From the NCBI GenBank assembly GCA_021464245.1, contig JADCRB010000037.1, forward strand, positions 1,690,056-1,754,055: 64,000 bases of DNA, read 5' to 3'. Source of the stretch: Carallia brachiata (taxonomy: Eukaryota; Streptophyta; Magnoliopsida; Malpighiales; Rhizophoraceae). This document shows positions 1-11,511 of this stretch, piece after piece. The first letter of the stretch is position 1. Each line of letters opens with the position of its first letter. Both the position numbers and the translations under genes were made by a program. The notes below the pieces were generated by a model. That model was given only the letters and a program-made list of their open reading frames with translations. It was not told the DNA's origin and ran no database searches.

Positions 1-221
1 AAAGACTTAAATTGTGAAATTGTACATGACACTACAATATTATATCTGAATTAGTAGTTTGTAAATTATAATTATATTCACAAGCTTTAAATTAAAATTT
101 TACTTCTTTTAATAAAATTGTGTAGAAGTCCATATTCTAGTTTTTGGGCAATATGTTGATAATGTAACAGATCCTATTAAAAAATGATTATATAAATTTT
201 AAGAACGGGCGTAGCACCATC

Positions 222-295
222 GGCCTATTAGCTCAGTTGGTTAGAGCGTCGTGCTAATAACGCGAAGGTCGCAGGTTCGAAGCCTGCATGGGCCA
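222..295 (+). tRNA. tRNA-Ile (anticodon AAT)
   Basis: A complete cloverleaf is visible. The 7-bp acceptor stem pairs 222-228 with 288-294, with one G-T pair and A as discriminator at 295. The D arm carries AGCTCAGTTGGTTAGAGC, the anticodon loop is CTAATAA with AAT at 256-258, and the T arm is GCAGGTTCGAAGCCTGC. AAT is read as inosine-AU, the normal eukaryotic cytosolic tRNA-Ile. There is no intron and no encoded CCA. A T-rich tract from about 298 can serve as the RNA polymerase III terminator. Confidence 0.96.
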
Positions 296-2688
296 AATTT
301 ATTATCATTATTTTTAACTTTTCAAACTGCTAATGGAGAACATGGGCCACCAGGCAAGTTGGGCTACGAAAATCTGAATAGTTGGGATTTTGATTTTATG
401 GATCTTATGATGTCCAATACGTGTTGCAATGTCCGAGTTCATTTTCGGGCCAAGTAAAAGAGTCCCAATATTTCAGGCGAAGTCGCTTTTCGTCTGGGGG
501 CCCATTCCCTATATATTCTGTTTTTCATAGATAGTGGACCCACATAACAAAAAAATAAAAATTTTCATATACGTACACAAAAAATGAGCAAACGACGATC
601 AAAGTAATTTTCAGAGAAAATGTTACCGTAACAATCAAAGTAATTTTAAATATTAGATATTATTTTTTTGGATAATATTAAATTAAAATCAAACTAATAT
701 ATATTATTAAAAGATTAAAATTAAAAAAAATATTAAATATTATTAAATTAACTGTATAATTATTTTAATAATACTTAAAATTATTCTGTAGTGTAGAAAT
801 CTTTTAATTATTAACAGTAGGTAAGACGAAGGTGTTGTGTATGTGGCACGTTCCTTGGCTAGATCTCCGGAAAGTTGAAATGTTTCAAAATAATACCTAA
901 CATGGCACTGCCGAGGCGAACACCAAGAGGTTAAAAAATTAAGGACACTCGCACACACAAATGGGTGGAAAAGATTTCGAAAATGCAATCATTAGGATAT
1001 TCTCAAGAAAACTATTGTCATGACGTGTTAAATATACAACAGGTTTTGGCACCAATAGTCAAGCAGATCTAGTTCCAATATATACATATAGATTAAAAAG
1101 AAAATGCATGTACTGAATTCTTTCTTTGATATATGCACTAAGAGTAATGAAAAATTATTGTTTTTGAAATGTAAATTTTTTGTTAAAAATGACTAGATGT
1201 GTAGTTAGTCTGATTGAATGTTATCGATTTTGTTGGGCATTTAAAAAATTAATTTTTTAAAGAGGTTTTATTTTTCATTTTCTCGTTGAAAGAACTCTTG
1301 ATCAAAGCAAAAATGTTGGTGGGAAAATGTAGTCGGTGGCAGAAATGAATGAGCGAAGGGGAAAAGATAGCATGAGCATATTTTATGAAGTCAGTTTTCT
1401 AACCCCAAATCCACATTAGAAATAAAGAAACACAACTTTTTCGGTATTCTATTATCAAGGGAATATTTCACAACTAGCATTATGTTCTTACTTCTTGGTA
1501 CTGGCTTTGGATGATTTCATTCGAATGTCAATGTTTCTACTGTCGAATTAATGTAGATAACCATAGGAAATAGTAGATTACTGATAACTTGCTATATTTT
1601 CTTCTACATTGATTTAGATTTGAGTTTCATTGCCGACGCCCACTCCTAAAATTTACAGGGATTTATGTCGTGGCACAAGAGTAAGTTTAAAACTCGTTCA
1701 CACTGGACGTGAATAAAGTCGATACGAACTCGACAGTGCTCAAGTGGAGAGTTCTTTTTATGGGAGAAGTTAAATAAAAACGTCAACGTGTGAACCTCAG
1801 TCTCAACTCACGCATGTGATGACCCATGTATCGGCGATACATTTTTTCTTATTAAAAAAAAATTAATGTAGATAAAATTGTTGCCAGAATTATTTTTTCC
1901 ATTTTTTCACTCTTCCCTATATAACAACTCCATTTGTCTTGCAATTTGGGGTAAATCTTGGAAGCCGGCTTCTTTTGATAGGTAGTGCCAAAAAGCGGAT
2001 CAAATTGCCAGAAAGTTGTGAACTTCTGTTCATCCTTCCCGCATCGTAGTCTCCCAATTGGAGCCAAAAAAAAAAGCACCAAAGTATGGACCAAGAAAAA
2101 AAGCACCAAAATAACATGATTCTGTGGATTGCAGCTTGGAATATATTCAGAACTGGGTTATATTCCCGCAGAATTGTCCCATATATGTGTTGTGGCACAT
2201 ATACATTTACACATCTTTTCCAATCGCAAATTGTTTATATATTGGAAAAATATTTAATGTCTAGTATGGAGATATCTCCCTCGTCCACAAGTTATACTGA
2301 AGGTAAAATGACATGATTTTGTACAAATATTATAGTGACCGCATTTCGTGATTTGCTATTATAGGTGATTTTCAAATTTCGTAAGTAGAACGTCGAGAGT
2401 TCATAATTGAAGAATTCTGAGTATGGTATAATAAATTTACAAATTTGACACTATTTAATATGAGTTCAGTTAACACTCACACTAAATTCAAACTATAAAA
2501 AATTACCAAATTAAACGATATAATGTGAGTGATGACTAGATTCATATCGCCACTTTTAACACTAAATTCAAAAAATTAAACCAGTGGGCAAACTCAAGGA
2601 ATAAATTTTATTCTCCAACGATATACATAAGGATAGTAACATATATACAACATGGCTAGGACTTTTCCCTGTGTGTATACATAGCCTG
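296..2688. other. AT-rich intergenic region
   Basis: I see no gene here. Short open frames lack family resemblance and splice-linked continuation. About 1740-1850 resembles 56480-56590 and is listed separately as a dispersed repeat. Confidence 0.6.
1740..1850 (+). repeat. Dispersed repeat, copy 1
   Basis: A stretch around GAGTTCTTTTTATGGGAGAA, followed by AAATAAAAACGTCAA and a CCTCAGT element and ending before a T-rich run, matches 56480-56590 in the same order with scattered differences. Neither copy codes for anything I recognise. The family is unknown; it is probably a fragment of a transposable element. Confidence 0.5.
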
Positions 2689-3924
2689 ATGGGATGCCTA
2701 GAAGAACAAGCTTTGCGCAGCCAAACACTCCAAAAACTTGCAAAGCAGCTTCTGGTTTTCACAAAAGCTAATATGCATAAAGGAGTAGAGCAACAGTTTG
2801 ACGACAGTGGCTCAAAGCTTGAGACCATGGAGCCTGTAGCAAATCGGTTTCCATGTGTAGACTGGAGGGAGAGGAGGGCGGCCGTCTTAATTTGTCTATT
2901 TGAAGGCGAAGGAGGCGAGCTCCGTGTAATTCTTACCAAGAGATCCATGGAGTTGTCTTCTCACCCAGGAGATGTAGCATTGCCGGGAGGAAAGATGGAA
3001 GAAGGAGATTCAGATGACTCCGCAACCGCATTAAGAGAAGCCATGGAAGAGATTGGCCTGGACCCTGGTCTTGTTCATGTCATCGCAAACTTGGAGCCAT
3101 TCATCTCCCAGGTATTTACTTTCTGGCTTTTTACTTTTTTTTTTTTTTTGAAGGAAAAACATACATGAATAGGAACAAAAACTGACAAGACAAATCACGA
3201 TATAATTGACTAATTGAATTGTACAACCAATTAATTATTATTTATAATAAAAATTTAATAAAATTAACATATTTTGTATTAATTTTTTATTTTAAATTAT
3301 AATCATTTAATTGTATAATTTAATCGATTGATTACACTATATATCGTCTCATCAATTTTTCCTATCTATGTAATTGGACCTTTAAAACTGAAACCCGTCC
3401 TATGAATGTATTCAATAAAAAAGTTTAATCAGTCCCTTTATTTTTGGGCAGAACCAACTAACGGTAGTTCCTGTAGTGGGTCTACTTACAAGAATTAAAG
3501 ACTTCAAGCCTGTACTAAACACTCATGAGGTGGATGCTGTTTTCGATGTCCCATTGGAGATGTTTCTCGGGGTTTTTACTTTATCCCTCTCTTTAATACT
3601 TCTATATCTATTTTTTAAATTATCGTTTTATCGTAATTGACGAATTTTCTTTCTTTCCTTTTTTTTTTTTTGCTCTATCCGTAGAAAGAAAATTATCGAT
3701 GTGAAGAGAGGGCATGGATGGGTAGGAAATACATTCTGCATCTCTTCGACTTTAAATCGGAGCAAGGGACGTTCCTTGTATGGGGCTTGACAGCAAGCAT
3801 TCTTATTCGAGCAGCCTCTGTTATCTACCAGCGGCATCCCAGTTTTAAGCTCAACCAGAGTCTCCCTGACTTCCAACAATTGCAAATATCCCTGAAAGAT
3901 CTTGCAATAGAAGAACGGGTCTAA
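2689..3924 (+). CDS. Nudix hydrolase, coenzyme A diphosphatase type (NUDT15/NUDT22-like), 3 exons
   Basis: Exons 2689-3111, 3452-3571 and 3685-3924 splice in phase 0 at GT-AG introns and encode about 260 residues. The ATG at 2689 is chosen because the frame upstream has only a GTG. Around residues 70-120 lie LTKRS, the HPGDVALPGGK lead-in and the Nudix box helix LREAMEEIGLDP, whose acidic residues bind metal; the spacing inside the box is the longer one of the CoA pyrophosphatase subfamily. Exon 2 adds VVPVVGLL and FDVPLEMFL, and exon 3 adds EERAWMGRKYILHLFDF, both as in plant NUDT15/22. Family members cleave CoA and acyl-CoA to 4'-phosphopantetheine and 3',5'-ADP in mitochondria or peroxisomes; no targeting signal is obvious. 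The exon 2 donor is inferred from homology and could differ by a codon. Confidence 0.9.
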
Positions 3925-5470
3925 ACGTAGGTAAATTGAGCGAAGGCACGCCAACTTATAACTCAAATAGTATTAGTAGTATATCTTTCAATTATCTCCT
4001 CACAAATTATTTGGTGTAAGTTTAAAGTATCTTTTAAAAAAAAAAAAAAGAATTAAGCGAAGGCACAAAGATGCAGCATTTTCATTCGCCTTTTTTCCCT
4101 TTCCTCTGAAGGCCATCCAATCTAAATAATCTTACGAAGTCTCAAACTTATATTTAATAATCCATCTAAATAACCACCACCCACCTGCAATATAAATACT
4201 CCAAAACACGCATGATCTCGGAGAAAAGCATATATTATTGGGCAAACGAATAAATTCTACATATTTATGTCGCACAAATGAAAATTTTCATTATAACAAG
4301 CCGGTGGCGGTCGGGTGCCTTGGGCGACATTGTGGGCCTAAAACTTGGGCCTTTGGTCTCACCCAAATAATTGTGCTCAGAAACACAGGCTGGAGCCCTG
4401 AGACATGATTAACGTAACCCAAGGCCCATAAAATATCATGTAAAAATGAGAAAACTAAGCCCAGTTACATCTGTGGTGGGCTCCCTCCGTCTCATTCTTA
4501 AAAACTGGTACCCACTAGCCGATTTATCATTTGCTTGGGTCATTGTGGACCATTAATTCCAGATACTATATAATAGAGCATAGCTATCCAATGGGATGAG
4601 CAATAGGGCCCGTTCCATATGGGCCAAAGTACCATGTTAGTCCACGGGTTTCTGTGATTAAACCCTCATGGGTTAAGTGGCCTCGCGGAGAAACATAGGT
4701 TGGATTTTCTAATGACTGTTTCAGCCTCCTTTACCCATAAAACATAAAAACAAAAAAAACCATTTGTTACATTTTATGGGAGCAATATACCTGACTTATT
4801 ATATATATTAATAAATAATTATACAACCTTATATAATAAGATTCATTGTTTAAAATTTTTTTTAATTTATGAATACAATCTTCATAACGGTTCAAATCAC
4901 TTTATTGTTATTTTAAAACTGTTTAAAAAAACTTAAGTTTTTTCCTCATAGGAAAAACCAAAGAAGAACAAAAAGTTACGATAAAATCCTTGTATCCATT
5001 TGACCAAAGTTCTAACCATCCTCTCTCTTAATCTAACCTCTCTCCCTCTGCTCCCCCTCTTTTCTACTCTCTCTCTCTCTCTCTCCGTCGCATGGTAAAT
5101 CCATGCGCCCTAGACCTCAAACAAAACAAAGAAGTAATTAAAACTTATTTTGTCATAGAACCAACTTTCCATGTTTGGAAATTCCACATTAAGCTTCACC
5201 ATATTGGTCATGCTTTTGAGCATGTCAATCAGAGCATGATGGACTGAGCACACAAAGACACGCTCAAAGACTGAAATTATCAGCAAGATGTCCATAGACA
5301 TCATTATTAAGTGGTGAGCAACACAGCTTGAATGACAAGCGTCCATTAGATCTGCGTGTGTCTTGTTCTACCTAGGAACAACGTGACATGAGAGTTTCCT
5401 GTCGTAATGATAGAATCCTGTTAAGGGATTCCAGACTGAGCCAAAAAAAAAGAAAAAAAAAAGACGTTAT
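3925..5470. other. Intergenic region with CT microsatellite
   Basis: I see no supported gene. About 4940-5110 is pyrimidine-rich, with a (CT)n run at roughly 5069-5085, which resembles a 5' leader, but no clear coding exon follows. Confidence 0.5.
5069..5086. repeat. (CT)n microsatellite
   Basis: About nine uninterrupted CT units inside a longer pyrimidine-rich tract. Confidence 0.85.
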
Positions 5471-5475
5471 AGCAA

Positions 5476-5814
5476 ATGCTTGAACCTGCAATATGCCCAA
5501 GTATTCGTGCCCGAGGACTCCAACCTCCAGTGGCTGTCAGTTCAGTGGTTGCAACATCATCACAGCCTGTCACTCCAAGTGTGCCTGCAGGTCCTGCACC
5601 TGAATCGCTGAAACGACACTTGAGCACCAGTGTTGTATGCAAGGCATGCCAGGTTACCAGATCCACCTTGTTGGCCCTACCACGAAGTAATCTCAACTCA
5701 GGAGGGTTCAGAAACAAAGGAACCCGACCAAATGATTCTTCTGTGGATCACAAACAGAGGTTCCTCTTCAAGGTTCCACCAGTGTTTGGAAAGCAGCTCT
5801 CTTTACATTGGTAA
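5476..5814 (+). other. Unrecognised open frame overlapping an inverted-repeat arm
   Basis: An open frame of 112 codons on the plus strand, rich in Pro, Ser and Val in its first half. Its last third lies in the left arm of the inverted repeat at 5703-6242. I recognise no family, no continuing exon and no clear signal peptide. Its composition is less AT-rich than the surroundings, so it may be a fragment of a former gene or transposable element rather than a working CDS. Confidence 0.2.
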
Positions 5815-6242
5815 GAACTAAAGTTTCACAAATGGCAGCACACCCAGTGTTCATGTTATGCTGCTTTTGTTTTGGTAAGAAATGTCATCCTCTTTCTTTG
5901 ATTACTTGGGATTGCTTCCCTTTAGCCCAAAGGTTCAGTCTTCCTGCAGCAACCGCAGAAGGGGGAGAATCTGAGTCGAAAAAAGGCTCCCAAGTAATCT
6001 GAGTCGATCTGAAGGTTGTCAACAATATGACTGAACCTTTGTGAGGATGACATTTCTTACAAAAAAAAAAGCAGACAACATGAATAGTGGGTGTGCTGCC
6101 ATTTGTGAACTTTTGTTCTTACTGATGATGAAGAGAGCTGCTTTCCAAACAGCGATGGAAGCTCGAAGAGGAACCCTCCCTTTGTGATCCACAGAAGAAT
6201 CATGAACCCATTTCTCTTGGTAGATCTCCTTTGTTTCTGATC
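5703..6242. repeat. Large imperfect inverted repeat (hairpin-forming)
   Basis: The left arm, about 5703-5892, is repeated in reverse complement at about 6043-6242. Shared blocks in order are CAGAAACAAAGGA, GATTCTTCTGTGGATCACAA, GGTTCCTCTTC, TTTGGAAAGCAGCTCTCTT, CACAAATGGCAGCACACCC and TAAGAAATGTCATCCTC. The 150-base spacer contains further pairs: AAAGGTTCAGT near 5930 against its complement near 6030, and ATTACTTGGGA near 5900 against its complement near 5989. A transcript across it would fold into a long imperfect hairpin. Confidence 0.85.
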
Positions 6243-6805
6243 CCGTTCTCTTCTCTAGTTCCGAACATCGGTTTATGACTTTGCTGGGTTTGCTGGACTT
6301 CCATGGTGTCCTTTGGCAGTCACCTAACTAATTCTTTATGGGGAAAAGCCAGACTTGATAACTCCCTTTTGATTTATTGATCCCTCACACTTTCAACACG
6401 TTTTAAACACATAACAGCAGCAAATCAACCGCTGCAGGGTGCCAAACTCTAATTTTCAGGTTTCTTAACTTACAGCCAGGAGTGTGGTAATGGATGGTGT
6501 AACTCTTAAAATCCCAGGCTTAAAATATCAAATATCCCATTGGCTATCACACAAGGCAAAACAATGTTTAGGGTGAGGCATTTGACGTAAGAATAATCCA
6601 CTGAATAGAAATCACATTATGTTGCCCAAGTGCTCAAATATCAACACATGTTCACACAAAAAGAGCTTTTGAATTCGTTAAGTTCTCTCCCATTAAGACT
6701 AAGATTGGGCTATATATGAGGCAACAAAACCATAAAAGCATGCCATTAGACTATTTTATGCTACAATGTCAGTTTACAAATTGGAATAAGCATGCAGGCC
6801 TTACA

Positions 6806-8506
6806 TTAATCGAAGCTTTCCCAATCGTGAGTTATTCTAGTTGACGATGATGATGGTGGTGGAGTCGAGCTTCCCATCCCAGAATCAAAGGTTTCCCACT
6901 CAGTTGTCACTGTTACAGAACCATCATTATTGCTGACTGGTTTGGAGTTTCTTGCCTTTAAGTTGTCCAGCATCTCATGAAAGCCTTGGACACGGCGCAC
7001 CTATTCAAGAGGGCAGTAAATTGTAGCAGAAATATTCAGAATCGCCAAATATGCAGCATCCAGATATGCAAAGCTTGAAACCTAGTTATTAGATAGCCAG
7101 ATTTTGGTGGCACAGCCATCCCAAAATTTGGCTAACAGCCTACCACATACTAGGACATTTGTTCTCACACACATCACATGCATTAAATTTTATTTGGAGC
7201 AGATCAAGTGAGAATCATATTCAGAGTCACGCAATGAACAGAAGGATACACACACACCCAGTTGCACAGTATATACTAACCTCAGCCTTTCGCTCCGTCC
7301 TTGCCTCTCCCTCAGCCTCAATAGTGTCCAATTTCAGCAGTTGCCTCATGAGTAACTCTGACGAAACCACAAACTCATCCTCCGCAACCTTGGTCCCACC
7401 ATTCACAGCCACTTCCAGAGCAGCCACCTATAAAAAATTTACGTGTTCTGCTTGATTAAATAATAGAATAAGGACTCTTCAAGGTTAGTGGTTACAAGAG
7501 ACATGCAAACTCACCCTTTCTGCAAGCTTATCAACTTCAGTTCGGACAACAGTAATAGCTTGAAATGCCTTTGATATCTCCTCACTCTCCTTGTTCTCCA
7601 CCTCAAATTGCGCCTCGCTTCTATTATTTGCCACGTTTGACGTCTCCTCATATTCCTCCAACCCTTCCTTTGATGTCTGCTTACCTTCCTTCATCTGTTC
7701 AAGCTTCTTCTCTTTTCTCACATCGTCCTCCAACAGCAACACCTTTGAGTTATCCTTCACACCTGCCTCACGCAAATATTCACTTTCTTCTCTCTCTTGT
7801 CCTCTAAACAAAATTTTCTGTTGTTCAGGCTGCAAACCTGTTCTTTCTTCAAGAACTTTCTTCATATATCCTGACATCAAGAAACATCAAATGCCAATAT
7901 GCATCACTTTTGGTTGACATAAAGTATAAGTAATATTCCGATGCAAAGGTCTGAAATAACCAATAACACCGAAAACAAGCATGAAAGATCTAAAAACCGT
8001 TAAAATTTCCAAAGAAACAAAAATCTACTGCAACATATTTAAACATTGCTCTAGTAGTAGGTAATAACAATTAAATATTTTTTTCCCTGATGGGTGATAT
8101 CATATATTCGAAAAAAAAACAGAGATTTTACATTATATAATAAAAGAACCTACCCGGATAAAACGCACTAACTGTGAAAACAAGCACTAAAACATCAAAG
8201 AATGCAACAATTGCAAAAAAAAAAAAAAAAAAGGTCATTTTCGTTTTATTCTAATTTTCAAATTCCGGACCAAGTTATCAAGAAATATTTCATACAGACG
8301 AAAAGGGGAAGCGAAATAGAGGAAGTACCGAAGGTGGATTGAGCAGGGACATGGAGCTCGTGCTGGGTGGGACCATGAGAGACACTGATCCTGATCAAAG
8401 GGCCACAATGTTCCTGATGATGATCAGCGTCTCTTCTCTGGACGAGGTTGCCAATTAGCCGCTTCTCCCGATCCGTTGCTTCATTCCGGGAGCTTGAATT
8501 CATCAT
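6806..8506 (-). CDS. BAG family molecular chaperone regulator with ubiquitin-like domain, 4 exons
   Basis: Exons 8506-8329, 7870-7515, 7427-7281 and 7000-6806 join at GT-AG introns to give 291 residues. The first in-frame ATG pair at 8506 is taken as start. Residues about 36-107 form a ubiquitin-like domain (PLIRISVSHG; GLQPEQQKILFRGQEREESE; NSKVLLLED). A charged linker follows, then a BAG domain at about 155-240 (ISKAFQAITVVRTEVDKLAE; SELLMRQLLKLDTIEAEGEA; VRRVQGFHEMLDNLKA). The C-terminus, with WETFD and DWESFD motifs around a Pro/Ser stretch, is typical of plant BAG1-BAG4. BAG proteins bind the Hsp70/Hsc70 ATPase domain and act as nucleotide exchange factors in protein quality control and stress tolerance. 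All parts expected of the family are present, so it looks functional. Confidence 0.94.
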
Positions 8507-10600
8507 CGGATCAACCCGGAGAGCCGGAGAGGGCGTGAATGGGTGAGTTGTAGGGTGATATTTTTTGCAATCTTAATCACTCGAACCCCGAATTGCCAGT
8601 GGAGGACAAACGAAGAAGTAAGGGTTCTGACTTTTGAGGATTTCTGGCGGCCCTTCGTTTTAATTCTGAAAAAAAACATTTTATGACCTATTATTGAACT
8701 CTTTTATTTATTTCTTTTTTCCTTAAAAAAAAAAAAGTGAGTGAGGAGTAATATTTCGCTGATCCATTGGGAAAGATTGTACAATTAAGTTTATTTTAAA
8801 TAGGTCGAGTTGATATAGATTAAGTCTGTATAATAGTGAAAGCAATTACCTAATTTCAGTACAAACTCAGATCATTTGTGATCTTAGGGATATCACGTAC
8901 GTTTAACCTTAAAACATGTTTTAGCAACGTTTGAACCGGGAGCTCATGTCGACATCTTCGGTGCTTACCGTCAAATCATAACGTGCATTTAGATAACTTT
9001 TTATTTGTATATAACCTATCATATTATCTAATTTACTCGTTTTAATTTATTACTTGTAGAATAAATTAGATCAATTTGAACGAATAACGAACAATAAAAA
9101 AATGGAAATCATAACAGGTACTGCGTAATACTCCTTTATGGGCACACTTGTTAATTCCAGCAAAAGCTCCTTTATGGGCATTTAATACTGCATAATGAGA
9201 GTAATTAATGGCTTCTTGGGCAACCTTGTAAAGTTGCAAATGACGTTTACAGAGTGCATTTTCTTTGTCAGGGAGCAAAGAAGTCGTTACCACCCAGTTT
9301 GAGCCAGTGTTCTCAAAATGACTGGCAGGTTCGGTTTACTATATATGTTGTGTATGAGTGTATTATGTACCCCACATCAGGTCAGTAATGGCATGTTAAG
9401 ACCCAACCGTTTATTTTTTGTTTGGCGGATGTACAAGGCAAACTCAAAATTTACCAAATTTTGGTGTGGAGTTGCTAAATGTCGAGGAATTTGGGCAAGC
9501 CTAGGCTCTCTTTTTAGGCCCACCTTGGAGTCCAAAAGGTTGGGCTCAGTCCAGAGCCAATTACGCTCTTTGACTATATTTCAACTTTTTAGTTCTGTTA
9601 TAATTATTTTAAAGAAAAATAATATATATAATAAAATAAAGCGACAGATTAGTGAAATGAATTTTAGAATTCTCAATCCACACACAATTTACTCTTAGTG
9701 AATTTTTAAAATTTTAAATTATAATTAATTCAAATTTTTATAGTTTTGACGAATACGAATTTATGTAAGTCCAATTGATAAATTGATCAATTTTTACTAA
9801 GTAAGTCAATTTTTAAATAGTTTTACAAAAATTGAGTTATTTGTTTTTCTTATATCAACACCACATCCCTTATTTTGTTTGCACTATCCTTTTTTTACTT
9901 GTTAATTTTGGGCTTTGGATAGAAGATTTATAATTAATATTATCTTTAATTTCTTTAATTTTTTTTAACTAAGTACCACATGAGTGGTCTCTGGACCATT
10001 TCTCCGCCCGAAACATTTCCCTATATATATATATATATATAATTTTTTTTTTTTTTTTTTCTTGTTTTCCCATGTCTCCTGTATAGCCTGACAATTTTCT
10101 CTACCTACGAAACACTTCTCATCAGTTTTAGTCCAATATCATCTGTTTGGCAGTTGGAACAAAACAATGGCACAAGGCGGCTCGAATCAGAGATCATGGT
10201 TTTGCTTGGAGATCGGTCCAGGGCAAGTTTACAGACATTTATAGAAATTTTTGAAAATAAATTTTAAAAATAGAAAAAAATTAAATAAATAAAAAAAAAC
10301 TTAACTTTTGTTTAGATGACTAAAGTTCAGATAACCTACCTAAAATCATACTTGAAACCAAGAAAAAATATGTATAAATTGAGTTATGATCCGATCCTTT
10401 ACATGAGATTATAACTTGATCCGCGTAAGGATATTGTCTCATGTACTAAATCTCATATCAAAATTTTAATCAAATGCAACACATAGTAAAAACTACAATT
10501 AGACACATGTTTATATTAAGCGGTAAGGTAAAAGAAGAGCGTACGTATACAGAAAGACAAAAATTAATTGAACACCACATTTAGTAAAATCTTATTTCCG
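8507..10600. other. Intergenic region between BAG and PEBP genes
   Basis: The first 100 bases or so are probably the BAG 5' leader and promoter. The rest is AT-rich, with a (TA)n run at about 10023-10041 followed by a long T tract. I see no gene; the 126-codon frame at 9318-9698 lacks recognisable motifs. Confidence 0.55.
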
Positions 10601-10602
10601 TA

Positions 10603-11511
10603 TCACTCTTCACATAAGTAACCTTCATGTACAATCAAAATTTGCACATCAAGACTGCTTCTCCAAGAACATGCCCCTTCAATTGCGTCCAACAGCTTTT
10701 CCTTTGTCACCTGCAATCCCATCCAACAAGAAACATCCATCATTGAATGAAATCAAAGTGACTGCTAATACAAAAAGATGTCGGGTGCTCATAGGGGCGG
10801 GATCTATTAGTTTAGTGTTGACAAGAATGAAATTTATAAAAATATTCATTTTAACTGAAAATTTGCCTTTACTTTTTTTTTTTTTTCTAATTTTTCATAC
10901 CTGGGGGGAAATGTAATTTTTCAGTGGGACAACTAGATAATTTCTTGTAAACTAGATTCACATTTCGGTGGATGCAATTGCCCCCACTAATATATACATG
11001 TATCCGATCCTGGGTGCTCATATATTAGCTAGGCAGTGGCCATCAGTGTATCATACATAGACACAATTCTGTGATACATCATACATACCTTGTGTCCAAG
11101 GTGCATTTCGTCGTCCAAAGCATAGAGTTTGAATTCGAATCTATGTCCATGAGACGGCAGCTTGGGTCCACGCCAGCCAGGAACCTTCCAGTCATTGTTC
11201 CCTTCCTTGATCCCAGCATAATCGCCCCCCATTTCCTCTTCTTTACCGGAGAATCCTTCAGGGAGGCCCTTTAAGTTGGGTGGCATATTGACCACGACCC
11301 AATGGGTCCATGGGACGATTGGAGCATCTGGGTCCGGCGCATCTATGTCCTGCACCACCAGTGCCAGGCTCTTGGTTCCTTCCGGCACATTGTACCATTC
11401 TAGATGTGGAGAAATATTCTTCTTAGCGCCTTGACCCTCTCCTGTGTACTTCCTCGGCATCCTTCCTTCGTGATCTATGTCAGGCGATACCAGCCTGAAT
11501 TCATCCGCCAT
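10603..11511 (-). CDS. PEBP / YbhB-like (Raf kinase inhibitor-like) protein, last exon apparently frameshifted
   Basis: Exon 1 (11511-11089, 141 codons) runs from MADEFRLVSP to LDDEMHLGHK and ends at a consensus GTATGT donor. Exon 2 starts at 10710 with VTKEKLLDAIEG. Exon 1 has the PEBP features DIDAPDPDAP (around residue 55), WVVVNMP, GDYAGIKEGNNDW and HGHRFEFKLYALD. It matches plant homologues of bacterial YbhB/YbcL such as AT5G01300 rather than the FT/TFL1 flowering regulators. Exon 2 has a four-base G run (plus strand CCCC, 10674-10677). As written the frame gives a non-family C-terminus ending at 10603, about 176 residues in total, whereas the other frame continues with HVLGEAVLM, the family's normal ending. 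This is either a one-base insertion or a sequencing error. The 19 residues read past the donor in exon 1 are intronic. Confidence 0.85.

Noticed and set aside
7159..7917. Plus-strand open frames of 80-108 codons
   Set aside because: They are antisense to the BAG exons, which have clear domains and splice sites on the minus strand.
9318..9698. 126-codon plus-strand frame between BAG and PEBP
   Set aside because: No recognisable domain, codon pattern unconvincing and AT-rich end; probably chance.
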